Source: Gammaproteobacteria bacterium
GTDB lineage: Bacteria > Pseudomonadota > Gammaproteobacteria > SZUA-152
NCBI GenBank assembly: GCA_011321815.1
Contig: DROS01000026.1
Coordinates: 1 to 64,000, forward strand
DNA length: 64,000 bases
Reading direction: 5' to 3'
Shown piece by piece: positions 8,491 to 20,003 of the stretch; positions within the stretch are counted from its first letter, which is position 1; each line of letters opens with the position of its first letter. The notes under the pieces were generated by a model. It ran no database searches. It saw nothing but the letters and a program-made list of their open reading frames with translations, and was not told the origin of the DNA. Position numbers and translations under genes: made by a program.

Positions 8491-10206
8491 TTATTCTTTG
8501 GTGACGCGGTTGACATCTTCGAGGCTGGTAATGCCCTGTTTCACCTTGATCAGACCGGATTGCCGAAGGTCGTTAATGCCTTCCTTTTGAGCCTGATCGG
8601 CCAATTGGATGGCATTGCCCCCTTCCATGATGATGCGGGCCATTGCATCGGAAACGGGCATGACCTGATAGATGCCGACGCGCCCTTTATAACCACTATC
8701 GCATTGATCGCATCCTATTGCTTTGTAAATTTTAAGCCCTGGCAGATCTTCCTCCCTAAAGCCCTCTTCGAGCAAGGTTTCCCTGGGGATGTCAGCCGGT
8801 TTTTTACAGCTGTTACATAACCGGCGTGCCAGGCGCTGGGCGATGATCAGTGATACCGATGAGGCGATATTAAATGGTGCGATACCCATATTGATCATGC
8901 GACTCAGGGTTTGCGGAGCATCATTGGTATGCAGGGTAGAGAGTACCAAGTGACCCGTTTGCGCGGCTTTGATGGCAATTTCACCCGTTTCAATATCACG
9001 AATTTCACCTACCATGATAATGTCCGGGTCCTGGCGCAGAAAGGCCTTGAGGGCAGCAGAAAAGGTCAATCCCACCTTAGGTTCGACGTTGACCTGGTTA
9101 ATACCCGCCAGGTTGATTTCCACCGGGTCTTCCGCCGTGGAGATGTTTTTATCTTCTGTATTAAGGATATTCAGCCCCGTGTACAGCGAAACTGTTTTAC
9201 CGCTGCCAGTGGGGCCGGTAACCAGAATCATACCTTGGGGTTGCTGTAACGCATCCATATAGAGCTGTTTTTGGTCCTCCTCGTAACCCAGGGCATCAAT
9301 ACCCAGCTGGGCGCTGGCCGGGTCGAGGATTCGCAGCACAATTTTTTCACCGAACAGGGTGGGACAGGTGTTAACACGAAAATCGATAGCCCGGTTTTTG
9401 GACAGCTTCATTTTCATGCGCCCATCCTGGGGTACCCGGCGTTCAGAGATGTCCAGTCGTGATAACACTTTTAAACGTGCGGAAATGCGACGATTGAGAG
9501 CCACTGGGGGCGCAGCGATTTCCTTGAGTACGCCATCCCGGCGGTAGCGCACCCGATAGGTTTTTTCGTAAGGCTCAAAGTGCACATCTGAGGCACCGCT
9601 ATTAATCGCGTCCAGCAAAATTTTGTTCACAAAGCGTACCACGGGGGCGTCATCAACATCTGTATCGCTGGTTGAATCATCATCAACTTCGTCGTTACCC
9701 CCGATATCCAGGTCGTCAAGGTCGCCATCCCCTGACATGTCCGCTAGTGTGGTATCAGCACTAGCCATAGCCTTTTCGATGACGTCCTTGAGTTTGTTCT
9801 CCTCAACCAGTATGGCTTCAGTATTGGCTCCTACATGGAATTTGATTTCATCCAGTGCTGTGAGATTGGTGGGATCAGAGACGGCTACAAACAGCCGGTT
9901 GCCACGTTTATAGAGGGGCAAGGCACGATGTTTGCGTATCAGCTTTTCATCCACCAGCTTGGTGATTTCAGCTTCCAGCTCAATGGCCTCGATATCAAAC
10001 ACAGGGATACCAAATTCTTCCGAGGCTGCGGTGGCAATGATTTTCCCATCCAACAGGTTTTTTTCCACTAAATAGCTGACCAGCGGTGATTTTTTCTTGT
10101 CGCTTTCCTCTTGGGCTTTCAGTGCATCGGTTTCAGCGAGGTAGCCATCATTGACTAATCTGCGGGCTAGGCCGTTGAGGGTCATTTGTGTGTTCAATGT
10201 TGCCAT
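8491..10206 (-). CDS. pilB: Type IV pilus assembly ATPase PilB
   Basis: PilB powers pilus extension. The 571-residue protein has an N-terminal MshE-like (GSPII_E) domain that in relatives can bind c-di-GMP, then a very acidic linker at about residues 155-187. The core ATPase has Walker A GPTGSGKT at 331-338 and Asp/His boxes. A zinc tetracysteine lies near the C-terminus (CNSC and CDQC). Length fits PilB rather than PilT. The gene is first of pilB-pilC-pilD and is followed upstream by a long AT-rich spacer toward pilA. Confidence 0.97.
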   Translation of the reverse strand: MATLNTQMTLNGLARRLVNDGYLAETDALKAQEESDKKKSPLVSYLVEKNLLDGKIIATAASEEFGIPVFDIEAIELEAEITKLVDEKLIRKHRALPLYKRGNRLFVAVSDPTNLTALDEIKFHVGANTEAILVEENKLKDVIEKAMASADTTLADMSGDGDLDDLDIGGNDEVDDDSTSDTDVDDAPVVRFVNKILLDAINSGASDVHFEPYEKTYRVRYRRDGVLKEIAAPPVALNRRISARLKVLSRLDISERRVPQDGRMKMKLSKNRAIDFRVNTCPTLFGEKIVLRILDPASAQLGIDALGYEEDQKQLYMDALQQPQGMILVTGPTGSGKTVSLYTGLNILNTEDKNISTAEDPVEINLAGINQVNVEPKVGLTFSAALKAFLRQDPDIIMVGEIRDIETGEIAIKAAQTGHLVLSTLHTNDAPQTLSRMINMGIAPFNIASSVSLIIAQRLARRLCNSCKKPADIPRETLLEEGFREEDLPGLKIYKAIGCDQCDSGYKGRVGIYQVMPVSDAMARIIMEGGNAIQLADQAQKEGINDLRQSGLIKVKQGITSLEDVNRVTKE

Positions 10207-10786
10207 ACCAGGGAAGTTTATATGTCGATTTTAGTTTTAGTATCGTAGTCTAGGAACGCGCCAAATTTTGTGCTGGGGTATTGCTCACAGTAGTCCAGCG
10301 CAATTATTATCCTTTACCATACGCGGTTGTTCTATGATCATGTTTTCAGGCATAAATGTGAACTAAAAGTCATCAATACCAAGGTATTTAAAATCAATTA
10401 TGTATGAATTCCTTTCCCTATATAATATATGTTTTTCGATAGAGTTCTTGGCAAGTGCCTGATTTGGTTTGGTTGTTGGTTCATATTGCAAAGGGTGGGT
10501 GGCTGATCACGGTTATTTTAACAATTGATAATAGATACTGAAAATGGCTTTCTTTTCTTTACAGTCAAACGTCAAAATAATTACGCTCATCTATACTTAA
10601 TTTAGTCATTCTACGGGTTTTTAAAGAAAAATATTCTGTTGAATGCAGCGGCAATACACAAAAATTATTTATGTCCTGTGAAATTAGCGTACAACATGGG
10701 GTTCATCTTTAGGAAAAATTAGTGATTTATAAATGAAGGAGGTATGTAAAGACTGTTTGCAAGCAAGAATTAGAGTTTGTGATATG
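10207..10786. other. AT-rich intergenic region between pilB and the pilA terminator
   Basis: About 580 bases hold no gene that I can support; short open frames lack coding character. It is markedly AT-rich compared with flanks. It must hold the pilB promoter on the - strand near 10210-10300, but I could not identify clear boxes. Confidence 0.5.
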
Positions 10787-10825
10787 TAAAAAATGACGAG
10801 CCCCTCCTTGGGGGAGGGGCTCGTC
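10787..10825 (-). terminator. Intrinsic terminator of pilA
   Basis: A perfect 13-bp stem is formed by GACGAGCCCCTCC (10795-10807) and GGAGGGGCTCGTC (10813-10825) around a 5-base loop. On the - strand it is followed by CATTTTTTAC, a T tract. It lies about 30 bases after the pilA stop codon. Confidence 0.9.
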
Positions 10826-10853
10826 GCTGACTCTCCAGCAATTGCACCAGTGG

Positions 10854-11366
10854 CTAAGGGCGGCAGGCAGCGGAGAGATGTTGAGGCTGAACGGTAGTGG
10901 CACCCACAGCCGCGATGACGCCGCCCCCAGAAGTACCCATGAGGGCCGTGCCTGCGGGGGGAGTGGAAAGACCGCACTGCCAAGTGATGCTTAAATCGGG
11001 AGACTCATAGGGCGTTAAGGCCAAGGTCTGTCCATTGAGTACTGCGTTAGCGTCATTGCCATAGGTGATGGTTATTGTGCCGTTAACGACATCAACTTGG
11101 CTGACATATTTGCCGCTGGTATCTGTGGGATTGGCGGTCATACCGGCGAGTACCCGGGTGGCGGGAGCCTCACCAGAATCATTGAAACTTTCAGTGACAG
11201 ATGCTTTTGCGGCGGCAGCCAAGCTCAAACCTTCGCTCACTTGGGCGCGGATAGTGTAATCCTGGTAGGCCGGAATTGCGATAGCGGCTAAAATGCCGAT
11301 GATGGCGACCACAATCATCAGTTCGATGAGCGTAAAACCTTTTTGTGCTGTTCTTATGTGCTGCAT
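10854..11366 (-). CDS. pilA: Type IV pilin major subunit PilA
   Basis: This is the structural subunit of type IV pili. The 170-residue precursor has a short leader ending KG before [20 protein letters not shown], the class III signal cut by PilD after G10, with E5 of the mature protein present. The mature C-terminal region has two cysteines (in WQCGLS and AACRP) that likely form the disulfide-bonded D-loop. I chose the ATG at 11366, with GGAGG upstream, over one five codons earlier. It is monocistronic with its own terminator. PilS/PilR genes lie upstream, implying sigma-54 control, although I did not find a convincing -24/-12 element. Confidence 0.96.
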   Translation of the reverse strand: MQHIRTAQKGFTLIELMIVVAIIGILAAIAIPAYQDYTIRAQVSEGLSLAAAAKASVTESFNDSGEAPATRVLAGMTANPTDTSGKYVSQVDVVNGTITITYGNDANAVLNGQTLALTPYESPDLSITWQCGLSTPPAGTALMGTSGGGVIAAVGATTVQPQHLSAACRP

Positions 11367-11875
11367 GGATAAATCCTCCACAGTGTTGCTGTTTATTAAA
11401 TAAAATGGCTATTGCGCACTTCCCGGTTCTGACCGTTTTTTGTTCGAACCCGTGATGCCGTTCGGTGACGTCTTCACTTTTTTGTTCAATTCCACAGAAG
11501 TTTTAGTTTTGCGGTGACTGATCAAAACGAGGAAATCCGCACTCGTTTATGTATATGCACAGGGTGTGCCAATATTTTTTGTCGCATATGATTGTTTGTT
11601 GTTTTGTGCTGCTGATGCATAAAGATTAATTTTATCAGTGGGTTAAAATTTGTCGCTTGTGAGCTTTGTGATCGATATCTTATTTTTTGGCGCAATTGGG
11701 GTGCATACTCATTTCGTTCAGCGTCATAAAGTGACAACCTTGGTCACTTTATGTATTGAGCGGTGATATAAGAAAGCAGTTTTTTCGGACAGCTGAATAA
11801 TAACGGTGTTGTCAGGCGTGAGCAGGTTCCGTTGTTGTGACAGCGGTTGCGTATATAAACAACAAAGAGCCAAGC
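11367..11875. other. Intergenic region between pilR and pilA
   Basis: About 510 bases without a supportable gene. It contains the pilA upstream region, a ribosome-binding site GGAGG just before pilA, a short CCGGTTCTGACCG imperfect hairpin near 11425, and the perfect inverted repeat at 11725-11753. Confidence 0.5.
11725..11753. repeat. Perfect 11-bp inverted repeat upstream of pilA
   Basis: CATAAAGTGAC at 11725-11735 and GTCACTTTATG at 11743-11753 are exact complements with a 7-base spacer. It lies 120 bases past the pilR stop and about 360 bases upstream of pilA. No T tract follows on either strand, so it is more likely a protein-binding site or mRNA hairpin than an intrinsic terminator. 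Confidence 0.65.
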
Positions 11876-13228
11876 CTATTCCAATCCCAACTTTTTCAAT
11901 CGATACCGCAGTGCCCGAAAACTCAGCCCCAGTAGCTTGGCAGCGGCAGTTTTGTTGTATTTGGTTTGCTCCAAAGCTTGCAGGATTGCCATTTTCTCGA
12001 TTTCGCCGAGATGTGCTTCAAGGTGGATTTTACCGGAGTCCAGTGGCCCTGGCATGGGCGGGGTGAGGGTGCTATTGGTGGTTTTAGGCAAGTGCAGGTC
12101 ACGTTGACGAATGATGTTGTCTTCGCACAACGTCAGGGCGCGTTCGAGGATATTTTCCAGTTCGCGTACATTGCCGGGGAAGGGGTAGTGATTGAGGGCG
12201 CTGGCGGCGTCAGGGGCGAGGCTGGGTTTTTCCAGTCCCATTTGCCGCGCAAGTTTGCTCAGTGTGTGTTTGGTGAGCAGAGGGATGTCTTCGCTGCGCT
12301 CACGCAGGGAAGGTATGGGGAGCTGGATAACGTTAATACGGTAAAACAGGTCCTGCCGGAAACGGCCGTTTTCCACCAGCTTACTCAGGTTTTTGTGGGT
12401 GGCGCTGAGGATGCGCACATCTATGGTGGTTTCTCTGGCTTCTCCTACGGGACGAATAGCTTTTTCCTGAATGGCGCGCAACAGTTTAACTTGCATGTGC
12501 AGAGGCAGGTCGGCCACTTCGTCGAGGAACAGGGTGCCGCCGTCGGCGGTCTGGAACAGGCCTTTTTTGTCGGCTACGGCACCAGTGAAACTGCCTTTTT
12601 TGTGGCCGAAGAATTCGCTTTCCATGAGTTCGTCGGGGATGGCGCCGCAGTTAACGGGCACAAAGGGCTGGTTGGCGCGTGGTCCTTTGTTGTGGATAAG
12701 TTTGGCCACCAGTTCTTTGCCGGTGCCGGATTCACCGCTGATATAAATGGGGGCCTGACTGCGCGCGACTTTGGCAATGGTGGCGCGGGTATGCCGCATG
12801 AGTTTGGAGTCGCCGAGTAATTCGTCACGTGAGCGTCGATCCAGCCGCGGGCTGTTTTCTGAAACGCGCAGTGCGGTATTGACCAGGTTGCGCAGAATTT
12901 GCAGATCGACAGGTTTGGAGACGAAGTCAAAGGCACCGGCCTTGAGCGCTTTGATGGCCCATTCCATGCTGCCGTGGGCAGTAATCATTGCCACTGGCGT
13001 CTTGGGGTGGTGCTGTTGGATGTATTCAACCAGTTCCACGCCGTTGCCATCGGGCAATTTCATGTCGGTAAGACAGAGGTCGAAGCGGTATTGGGCCAGC
13101 AGTTCGCGTGCTTGCGCCAGGTCTGTGGCGGAGCGGGTTTCGATATTCATGCGTCCCAGGGTCAGTTCCAGCAGTTCGCAGATATCGGGTTCGTCGTCAA
13201 CAATGAGGGCGTGGGAAGGTGGTGTCAT
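11876..13228 (-). CDS. pilR: Sigma-54 response regulator PilR
   Basis: PilR activates pilA from a sigma-54 promoter when phosphorylated by PilS. The 450-residue protein has an N-terminal receiver (D55 phosphoacceptor, CLTDMKLPDG), a sigma-54 AAA+ domain with Walker A GESGTGKE and the GSFTGA loop (Ser replaces the usual Ala), and a C-terminal Fis-type helix-turn-helix (NKTAAAKLLGLSFRALRYRL). Its start overlaps the pilS stop by 4 bases, so the two are translationally coupled. The location next to pilA supports the PilR assignment over other NtrC-type regulators. Confidence 0.95.
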   Translation of the reverse strand: MTPPSHALIVDDEPDICELLELTLGRMNIETRSATDLAQARELLAQYRFDLCLTDMKLPDGNGVELVEYIQQHHPKTPVAMITAHGSMEWAIKALKAGAFDFVSKPVDLQILRNLVNTALRVSENSPRLDRRSRDELLGDSKLMRHTRATIAKVARSQAPIYISGESGTGKELVAKLIHNKGPRANQPFVPVNCGAIPDELMESEFFGHKKGSFTGAVADKKGLFQTADGGTLFLDEVADLPLHMQVKLLRAIQEKAIRPVGEARETTIDVRILSATHKNLSKLVENGRFRQDLFYRINVIQLPIPSLRERSEDIPLLTKHTLSKLARQMGLEKPSLAPDAASALNHYPFPGNVRELENILERALTLCEDNIIRQRDLHLPKTTNSTLTPPMPGPLDSGKIHLEAHLGEIEKMAILQALEQTKYNKTAAAKLLGLSFRALRYRLKKLGLE

Positions 13229-14898
13229 GAGGTCTCGGGCATGTTGTGGTTTTGTTTGCTGTGTTTCGGTTCTGGTTTTTGTTCGGCAAATTCTACCCGA
13301 AAACAGGCTCCGCCGGTGGGGATGGCCACATAACTGAGTCGGGCCCGGTTGCCTTCACACAGTTCGCGGGCGATATACAGGCCCAGCCCGGAACCTTTGC
13401 TTTCAGTGGTGAAAAAAGGCTCAAAAATATTGCTTATTGCATCCGGTGGCACGCCTGGTCCGTGGTCGATAACGTCGAGAAAGGGTTTGCGTGAGCCATC
13501 TTTGGTACCACCATGCAGCTCCAGTCTGGGTTGCCCAGGGTAATCCTGGCTATGGCGCAAGCCATTTTGACACAGGTTCCACAGTACTTGATGCAGCTGG
13601 GTGGCGTCCATGTGCACGACGGTGTTATCGGGTTCAATGTGCAGGCTGATGTCGGAGGGGTTACAGTTTTGGCTTTGCACAAATTCCTGGAGAAAATTTT
13701 CCAGCCAGGTTTTTAATGGCAGGTCTTCGGGCATGGAGCGGTCGCGCCGGCTTAGCTGTAACACATTTTCAATGATGTCATTGACTCGTGCAGTGTTGGT
13801 GTGAATGATTTCCAGCAGACGGTTGTCAGCGGCGTTGTGGGTGCTTTCCTCTGTCAGCAGTTGTTCCGCGTGGCTGATGGCGCCCAGTGGATTGCGAATT
13901 TCGTGGGCGATACTGGCCGTGAGTCGACCCAGTGAGGCTAATTTTAATTGCTGGGCTTGTTGTGCCATGCGTGCAGTGTCTTCGAGAAAAATCAGTGTGC
14001 CAGCACGTGCTTCGCTGCCTAGGGCTGTCATGTTTGGCAACAACTCCATATTGCTGCCGCCGGGGCGGAACATGCGCGGTTCAGAGAGACCGCCACGGCG
14101 CCAGTCGATCAGTTGTTCGGCCAGTTCTGGAGATATCAATTTGAGACTCTTGTTTTGGCTATTGCCCAGCGATGGCAGGCCCAGCATGTACCAAGCGGAT
14201 TCATTCATCAGGCGTATGTGTTGGTCGGCATCTACGACGACGATGCCGGATTGCATGCGCTGTAATACATGCTGGTTGAGTTGCGCCAGATTGGCCAAGT
14301 CGACGCCACGTTGTGCCGCAAGGGCTTCGCTTTCACGTACCCGCCTGGACAGTACATGGGCAAGGAATGCGGTGGCAAAAAGAGAGGCGCCTAAAATACC
14401 GGCCTGGGTGAAGTTTGCGGTCAATGCGGGGTTTTGTTGTGCAAAGACTTGTTCGGCGAGAATGGCAATGGCCGCGATGGCTGCAAAAAAATTGGCTGCC
14501 CGGCTGCTGAATAACAGGCTGTTGCCAGCAATGGATACGATCAGCAGCATACCCAGGCCAGTCTCAATACCGCCACTGGCACGCATGATCAATGTCAGAG
14601 CGAGTATGTCCAGAACTACCAAACTGTAAGTGAGCAAGCGAAAGTTCAGCCAGCGAAAGTGGATGGCAAAACTGGCAGTTAGTGCGATGCCGAGATAAAT
14701 GAAGCTGACTGTCTGGAAAAGACTGGCATTGTGGCTACCCAGTATCGGAATGTTGCTTTTGAGAAAAACGGCGCTGACAAATAATGCCGCCAGAGTAATG
14801 CGGTAGAGATTCAGAAAGTGCAGAGGCCGCCATGCCTGTTTGCCGGTGAGGCTGGGCAGAGTACTGGTTTCAGTGTTGGAAAAAGTGGATGAAGGCAC
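13225..14898 (-). CDS. pilS: Sensor histidine kinase PilS
   Basis: PilS senses pilin level in the inner membrane and controls PilR. The 557-residue protein has about six N-terminal hydrophobic helices (residues 30-190), a PAS-like segment (about 205-300), a HisKA domain with the phosphoacceptor His in SIAHEIRNPLGAISHAE, and an ATPase domain with DHGPGVP and GSGLGLYIA boxes. It is followed immediately by pilR. Start at the ATG giving MPSSTFSNTE. Confidence 0.95.
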   Translation of the reverse strand: MPSSTFSNTETSTLPSLTGKQAWRPLHFLNLYRITLAALFVSAVFLKSNIPILGSHNASLFQTVSFIYLGIALTASFAIHFRWLNFRLLTYSLVVLDILALTLIMRASGGIETGLGMLLIVSIAGNSLLFSSRAANFFAAIAAIAILAEQVFAQQNPALTANFTQAGILGASLFATAFLAHVLSRRVRESEALAAQRGVDLANLAQLNQHVLQRMQSGIVVVDADQHIRLMNESAWYMLGLPSLGNSQNKSLKLISPELAEQLIDWRRGGLSEPRMFRPGGSNMELLPNMTALGSEARAGTLIFLEDTARMAQQAQQLKLASLGRLTASIAHEIRNPLGAISHAEQLLTEESTHNAADNRLLEIIHTNTARVNDIIENVLQLSRRDRSMPEDLPLKTWLENFLQEFVQSQNCNPSDISLHIEPDNTVVHMDATQLHQVLWNLCQNGLRHSQDYPGQPRLELHGGTKDGSRKPFLDVIDHGPGVPPDAISNIFEPFFTTESKGSGLGLYIARELCEGNRARLSYVAIPTGGACFRVEFAEQKPEPKHSKQNHNMPETS

Positions 14899-15311
14899 GT
14901 TTTAGGTTTTTGCTGTATTTTTTGCGTTTTTTAGTGTGTTCTTAAATAGCAGAGGGGGGCACGAAAGTCATCTGCAAGTTATAGCACTGATAATCCGGAA
15001 TTAATCAATCAGCTGAACTTGCTGAAAATACCGTAAGGTACGGGATCTGATGTGTTATCAGGATGTTTTGGATTGATTGTATGGGGTGTGCCCCTGTCTA
15101 AAATAATCTGAAAAATAGGCCATTTTTTGCATGGTGGTTATTTTTTTCACGATTTAGCTGATCGGCTCGGGATAATAAAAATAGCGGCATTTCCGTGATT
15201 TTTTTCAGTTTTTTGACGGCAGTGCCGACAGGTGTTGCGGAGCTTTGGTGTGTGTGTGCCAGGCCGGTACCGTATACAAGGCCACTTTACTGTAATTAAG
15301 GTGAGAAGGTT
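14899..15311. other. Intergenic region between divergent pilS and response-regulator phosphatase
   Basis: About 410 bases, AT-rich, between two divergently transcribed genes, so it should hold promoters in both directions. I see no gene, repeat or clear operator. The ribosome-binding site for the + strand gene is the purine-rich AAGGTGAGAAGG just before 15312. Confidence 0.5.
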
Positions 15312-16481
15312 GTGAATGAAAAGACCCTGAAAATTCTTGCGGTGGATGATACAGAAATGAACCTTAATTTGCTGGCACGTTTTTTCAGCAGAAAAGGTCA
15401 TGAGATGGTTACGGCCACCAATGGGCAGGAAGCCATTGAGTGTTTTGAAAGAGAGCAGCCAGACCTGATTCTGATGGATGTGATGATGCCGGTGATGGAT
15501 GGTTATGAAGCCACGCGAGAAATCCGCCAGCGCAGTGGTGAGAAATGGATTCCTATTATTTTTATGAGTGCCAAGGCAGCAGTTGAAGATCAGGTGGCGG
15601 GTCTGGATGCTGGTGGAGATGATTATCTCACCAAGCCCGTCAACATGCGTATTTTTGATGCAAAAATCAAGGCTATGCAACGCATTGCTGATATGAGCGA
15701 TGCATTGAGCTTGCAGGCCACTGAGCTGGAAAAATACCGCGCTGCCGCAGAAGAGGAAAAGTATCTCGGCAATACGCTTATGGAACGCATGACTCGTGCG
15801 GGGAAAATGTCAGATGAGTTACTGGATAGTTGGTTATTGCCCGCAGAGCATATGAGTGGTGATTTGGTGGCCGCATGTCGTGGTGGTGATGACCGATTTT
15901 ATGTGATGGTGGCCGACGCCACCGGACACGGATTACTGGCAGCGATGATGCAAATACCCGTGTCGCAAACGTTTTATTACATGACCAGTCGGGATTATTC
16001 ATTGAGCCGCATTGTCCGCTCTATGAACAGCCAGTTGCGGTTGCTGGTACCGCGTGACCGTTTTGTTGCGGCTACGCTGATTATGGTGGATGTACGCAAC
16101 CAGTTGATTGAGGTCTGGAATGGTGGTGGCCCTGAAGCTTTGTTTGTTGATGGGCAGCGCAACATCGTGCATCGTTTTGAATCCAATGCCGCGCCTCTGG
16201 GTATTTTTTCGGATGAAGAATTCGAAGCGCATACGCGAGTTTATCAGTGGCAAATTGCCGGGGAGCTGTTGGCTTATTCTGATGGCGTTATTGATGCCTT
16301 GAGTGATGATGGAGAGCCTTTTGGTGAAGAGCGGCTGGAACACTCTATTTCTCACTGCGGGGACAAAACAGTGTGCGCTGCTGTGGCCGATGCGTTATGT
16401 AAGCACCTGAAAGGCGAACGTGCGCAGGATGACATCAGCGTGATTAGTGTGACCTGCCCGTTGCAGGAAAATAATCAATAA
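15312..16481 (+). CDS. Response regulator with PP2C-type (RsbU/SpoIIE) phosphatase domain
   Basis: The 389-residue protein joins a receiver domain (D56 in LMDVMMP, K around 106) to a short coiled linker (about 135-160) and a C-terminal PPM/SpoIIE serine phosphatase domain. The phosphatase carries [10 protein letters not shown] near its start, VADATGHGL in the middle and [10 protein letters not shown] at the end, giving the metal-binding aspartates. Such proteins dephosphorylate anti-sigma-factor antagonists in partner-switching systems. No antagonist or anti-sigma gene is adjacent, so the target is unknown. Translation starts at GTG (the only start fitting the receiver). It is probably monocistronic; a tRNA gene lies downstream on the other strand. 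Confidence 0.9.
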   Translation: MNEKTLKILAVDDTEMNLNLLARFFSRKGHEMVTATNGQEAIECFEREQPDLILMDVMMPVMDGYEATREIRQRSGEKWIPIIFMSAKAAVEDQVAGLDAGGDDYLTKPVNMRIFDAKIKAMQRIADMSDALSLQATELEKYRAAAEEEKYLGNTLMERMTRAGKMSDELLDSWLLPAEHMSGDLVAACRGGDDRFYVMVADATGHGLLAAMMQIPVSQTFYYMTSRDYSLSRIVRSMNSQLRLLVPRDRFVAATLIMVDVRNQLIEVWNGGGPEALFVDGQRNIVHRFESNAAPLGIFSDEEFEAHTRVYQWQIAGELLAYSDGVIDALSDDGEPFGEERLEHSISHCGDKTVCAAVADALCKHLKGERAQDDISVISVTCPLQENNQ

Positions 16482-16511
16482 CGCCCCCTAATGTAATCCC
16501 GGTTTTGAAAT

Positions 16512-16588
<77 letters not shown>

Positions 16589-16619
16589 AATGTGTTGTCT
16601 TGAGATACGCCAGCGGCGA

Positions 16620-17639
16620 TCAGTAGGTACGACTGACGGAGAAATCTGCGAGGACTTTCAAAGCGTCAGTGTAGTTGGATGCGGGGATGTTTTGCAGTTG
16701 CGCAATGGCCAAATTGGCCTCTTCCCGTGCTTTGCGCGCAGTGTACGCGATGGCATCAGTGGATTCAATGGCGGCCATGACCTCGGCAATGTTGTTGCGG
16801 CCTCCTGTTTCGATGGCTTTGCGAATCAGTGTCGATTGTTCTTTTGTTCCCTGTCGCATGGCCCGAATCAACGGCAAGGTTGGCTTGCCTTCGGCGAGGT
16901 CGTCACCAACATTTTTACCCATGGCTTCCGAGGAGGCACTGTAATCCAGCACATCATCCACTAATTGAAATGCTGTTCCCAGGTGCATGCCATATTTGGC
17001 CACGGCCTGCTCCTGTTCGGGGGGGGCATCGCAGAGTACTGCGCCCAGTTGTGCGGCAGCCTCGAATAGTTTGGCGGTTTTACAATGGATGACGTCGAGG
17101 TAGCGCTGCTCCGTGGTGTCCGGATCGTTGCAATTGAGTAGTTGCAGGACTTCGCCTTCGGCGATGACGTTGGTGGCATGGGCAAGAATTTCCATCACTC
17201 GCATGCGCTGGGCGTCCACCATCATTTGAAAGGCGCGGGAATAAAGGAAATCCCCCACCAGTACAGCGGCTTCGTTGCCCCACAGGGCATTGGCCGTTTC
17301 CTGACCACGGCGGCGGTCGGAAGCATCTACCACGTCGTCGTGTAGCAGGGTGGCGGTATGGATAAATTCCACGATGGCGGCCAGGTTGAAATGCTGTTCT
17401 TCCTTGTAGCCGAAGGCTCGTGCCGATAGCAAGACCAACACAGGACGCAGGCGTTTGCCGCCACTATGAATAATGTAGCCACTGATCTGATTGACCAATG
17501 CCACTTCTGATTGCAGCCGCTTTTCAATGAGCTGGTTTACCGCAGCCATATCGTTGGCCACAAGCTCGTTGACGTGCTCGATGGTTTGTGGCGTGCCATT
17601 GGGCGCTGTTTCGGTATTGTTAAATGTAGGGCTGAGCAT
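16620..17639 (-). CDS. ispB: Octaprenyl diphosphate synthase
   Basis: IspB makes the C40 (or similar) side-chain precursor of ubiquinone. The 339-residue product has the two Asp-rich motifs DDVVD (101-105) and DDVLD (228-232) and the GGKRLRP segment (60-66). The frame is open 41 codons further upstream, but the extension has no family similarity; a shorter start at the downstream MAAVNQL is possible. It is divergent from rplU, the usual gammaproteobacterial arrangement. The product chain length cannot be fixed from sequence. Confidence 0.93.
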   Translation of the reverse strand: MLSPTFNNTETAPNGTPQTIEHVNELVANDMAAVNQLIEKRLQSEVALVNQISGYIIHSGGKRLRPVLVLLSARAFGYKEEQHFNLAAIVEFIHTATLLHDDVVDASDRRRGQETANALWGNEAAVLVGDFLYSRAFQMMVDAQRMRVMEILAHATNVIAEGEVLQLLNCNDPDTTEQRYLDVIHCKTAKLFEAAAQLGAVLCDAPPEQEQAVAKYGMHLGTAFQLVDDVLDYSASSEAMGKNVGDDLAEGKPTLPLIRAMRQGTKEQSTLIRKAIETGGRNNIAEVMAAIESTDAIAYTARKAREEANLAIAQLQNIPASNYTDALKVLADFSVSRTY

Positions 17640-17892
17640 GGCGATACAGCGGTCAGTCAATGAGTGAGTTTCTATATAATGGCAGAAAAGTTGACCATTA
17701 TGGGGTTTGACGTGCTGTGCTGTAAACGCTAAAATTCGCGGTCTTTGTCCGGCCATTGTCAATTCCGTTCAGGATGGGCTGTGTCTGGGCAGGTCTTGCT
17801 CTCATGTGAATGTAGTCAGTCAAGTGTGATGTGGGAGTTGGGTGAATAAAAACGAATTTTCAGCATAGCAATATTATTTGGAGAATACAGCC

Positions 17893-18204
17893 ATGTACGC
17901 GGTAATTAAAACCGGTGGCAAGCAATACAAGGTTTCAGAAGGTGCGACCCTCAAGGTTGAAAAAATCAATGCTGATGAAGGCGCCATGGTCGAACTTGAT
18001 CAGGTGCTGATGATCGTTGATGGTGAGAATGTGAATGTGGGTTCGCCTTTGGTGGCCGGTGGCAAGGTGACTGCAACCGTCAAGTCCCATGGCCGGGGCA
18101 AAAAAATTGAAATTATCAAGTTCCGTCGGCGTAAGCACCATCGCAAACAGATGGGGCATCGTCAGAGCTACACTGAATTACAGATTACAGGCATTCAGGC
18201 CTGA
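17893..18204 (+). CDS. rplU: 50S ribosomal protein L21
   Basis: Ribosomal protein L21 binds 23S rRNA with L20. The 103-residue product [14 protein letters not shown]... has the C-terminal [16 protein letters not shown] basic segment typical of the family. The ATG at 17893 preceded by GGAGAA is the start; an in-frame TTG upstream is not needed. It begins the rplU-rpmA pair. Confidence 0.98.
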   Translation: MYAVIKTGGKQYKVSEGATLKVEKINADEGAMVELDQVLMIVDGENVNVGSPLVAGGKVTATVKSHGRGKKIEIIKFRRRKHHRKQMGHRQSYTELQITGIQA

Positions 18205-18236
18205 TTATCTGGGATACAAAGTTAGAGGAATAAAAA

Positions 18237-18494
18237 ATGGCACATAAAAAGGCAGCGGGCAGTACCCGCAATGGTCGCGATTCGGAATCCAAACGCCTTG
18301 GCGTCAAACGCTATGGCGGTGAAGTGGTCAAGGCGGGCAATATTCTTGTGCGTCAGCGTGGCACCAAATTTCATCCCGGGAACAATGTGGGCTGCGGCAA
18401 GGACCACACTTTGTTTGCCAAAACAGATGGTAAAGTGCTGTTTGCGGTGAAGGGGCCAAAAAATCGCACCTTCATCAATGTGGTGCCTGCGTAG
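18237..18494 (+). CDS. rpmA: 50S ribosomal protein L27
   Basis: L27 reaches into the peptidyl transferase centre with its N-terminal tail ([16 protein letters not shown]). The 85-residue length is normal. It follows rplU by 32 bases with AGAGGAA as ribosome-binding site and is followed by an intrinsic terminator. Confidence 0.98.
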   Translation: MAHKKAAGSTRNGRDSESKRLGVKRYGGEVVKAGNILVRQRGTKFHPGNNVGCGKDHTLFAKTDGKVLFAVKGPKNRTFINVVPA

Positions 18495-18521
18495 CTTGTC
18501 GCGGTGAGCAAAATGATCACG

Positions 18522-18550
18522 AAAGGCCTCGTTGATCGGGGCCTTTTTTG
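18522..18550 (+). terminator. Intrinsic terminator of rplU-rpmA
   Basis: AAAGGCCTCG and CGGGGCCTTT form a stem (one G-T pair) around TTGAT, followed by TTTTGTTTTT. It lies about 28 bases after the rpmA stop. Confidence 0.85.
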
Positions 18551-19915
<1,365 letters not shown>

Positions 19916-20003
19916 CATGTAGACAAGGAGGTAACACTTAAGCGGGAAGCGCAGTTAAAAAACCATACCCTACATTGCTGTGTTGAATTTAAGCCATAAA
20001 AAC

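Noticed and set aside
10684-10983. 99-codon frame on the - strand overlapping the pilA terminator
   Set aside because: It is an out-of-frame reading of pilA continuing through its terminator; composition is not protein-like.
11367-11500. Sigma-54 promoter (-24 GG / -12 GC) for pilA
   Set aside because: Candidate GG and GC pairs near 11400-11440 have the wrong spacing, so I do not call the element.
19920-19945. Strong Shine-Dalgarno-like AAGGAGGTAA between obgE and proB
   Set aside because: No start codon with a meaningful open frame follows at the right distance, so no gene is called.
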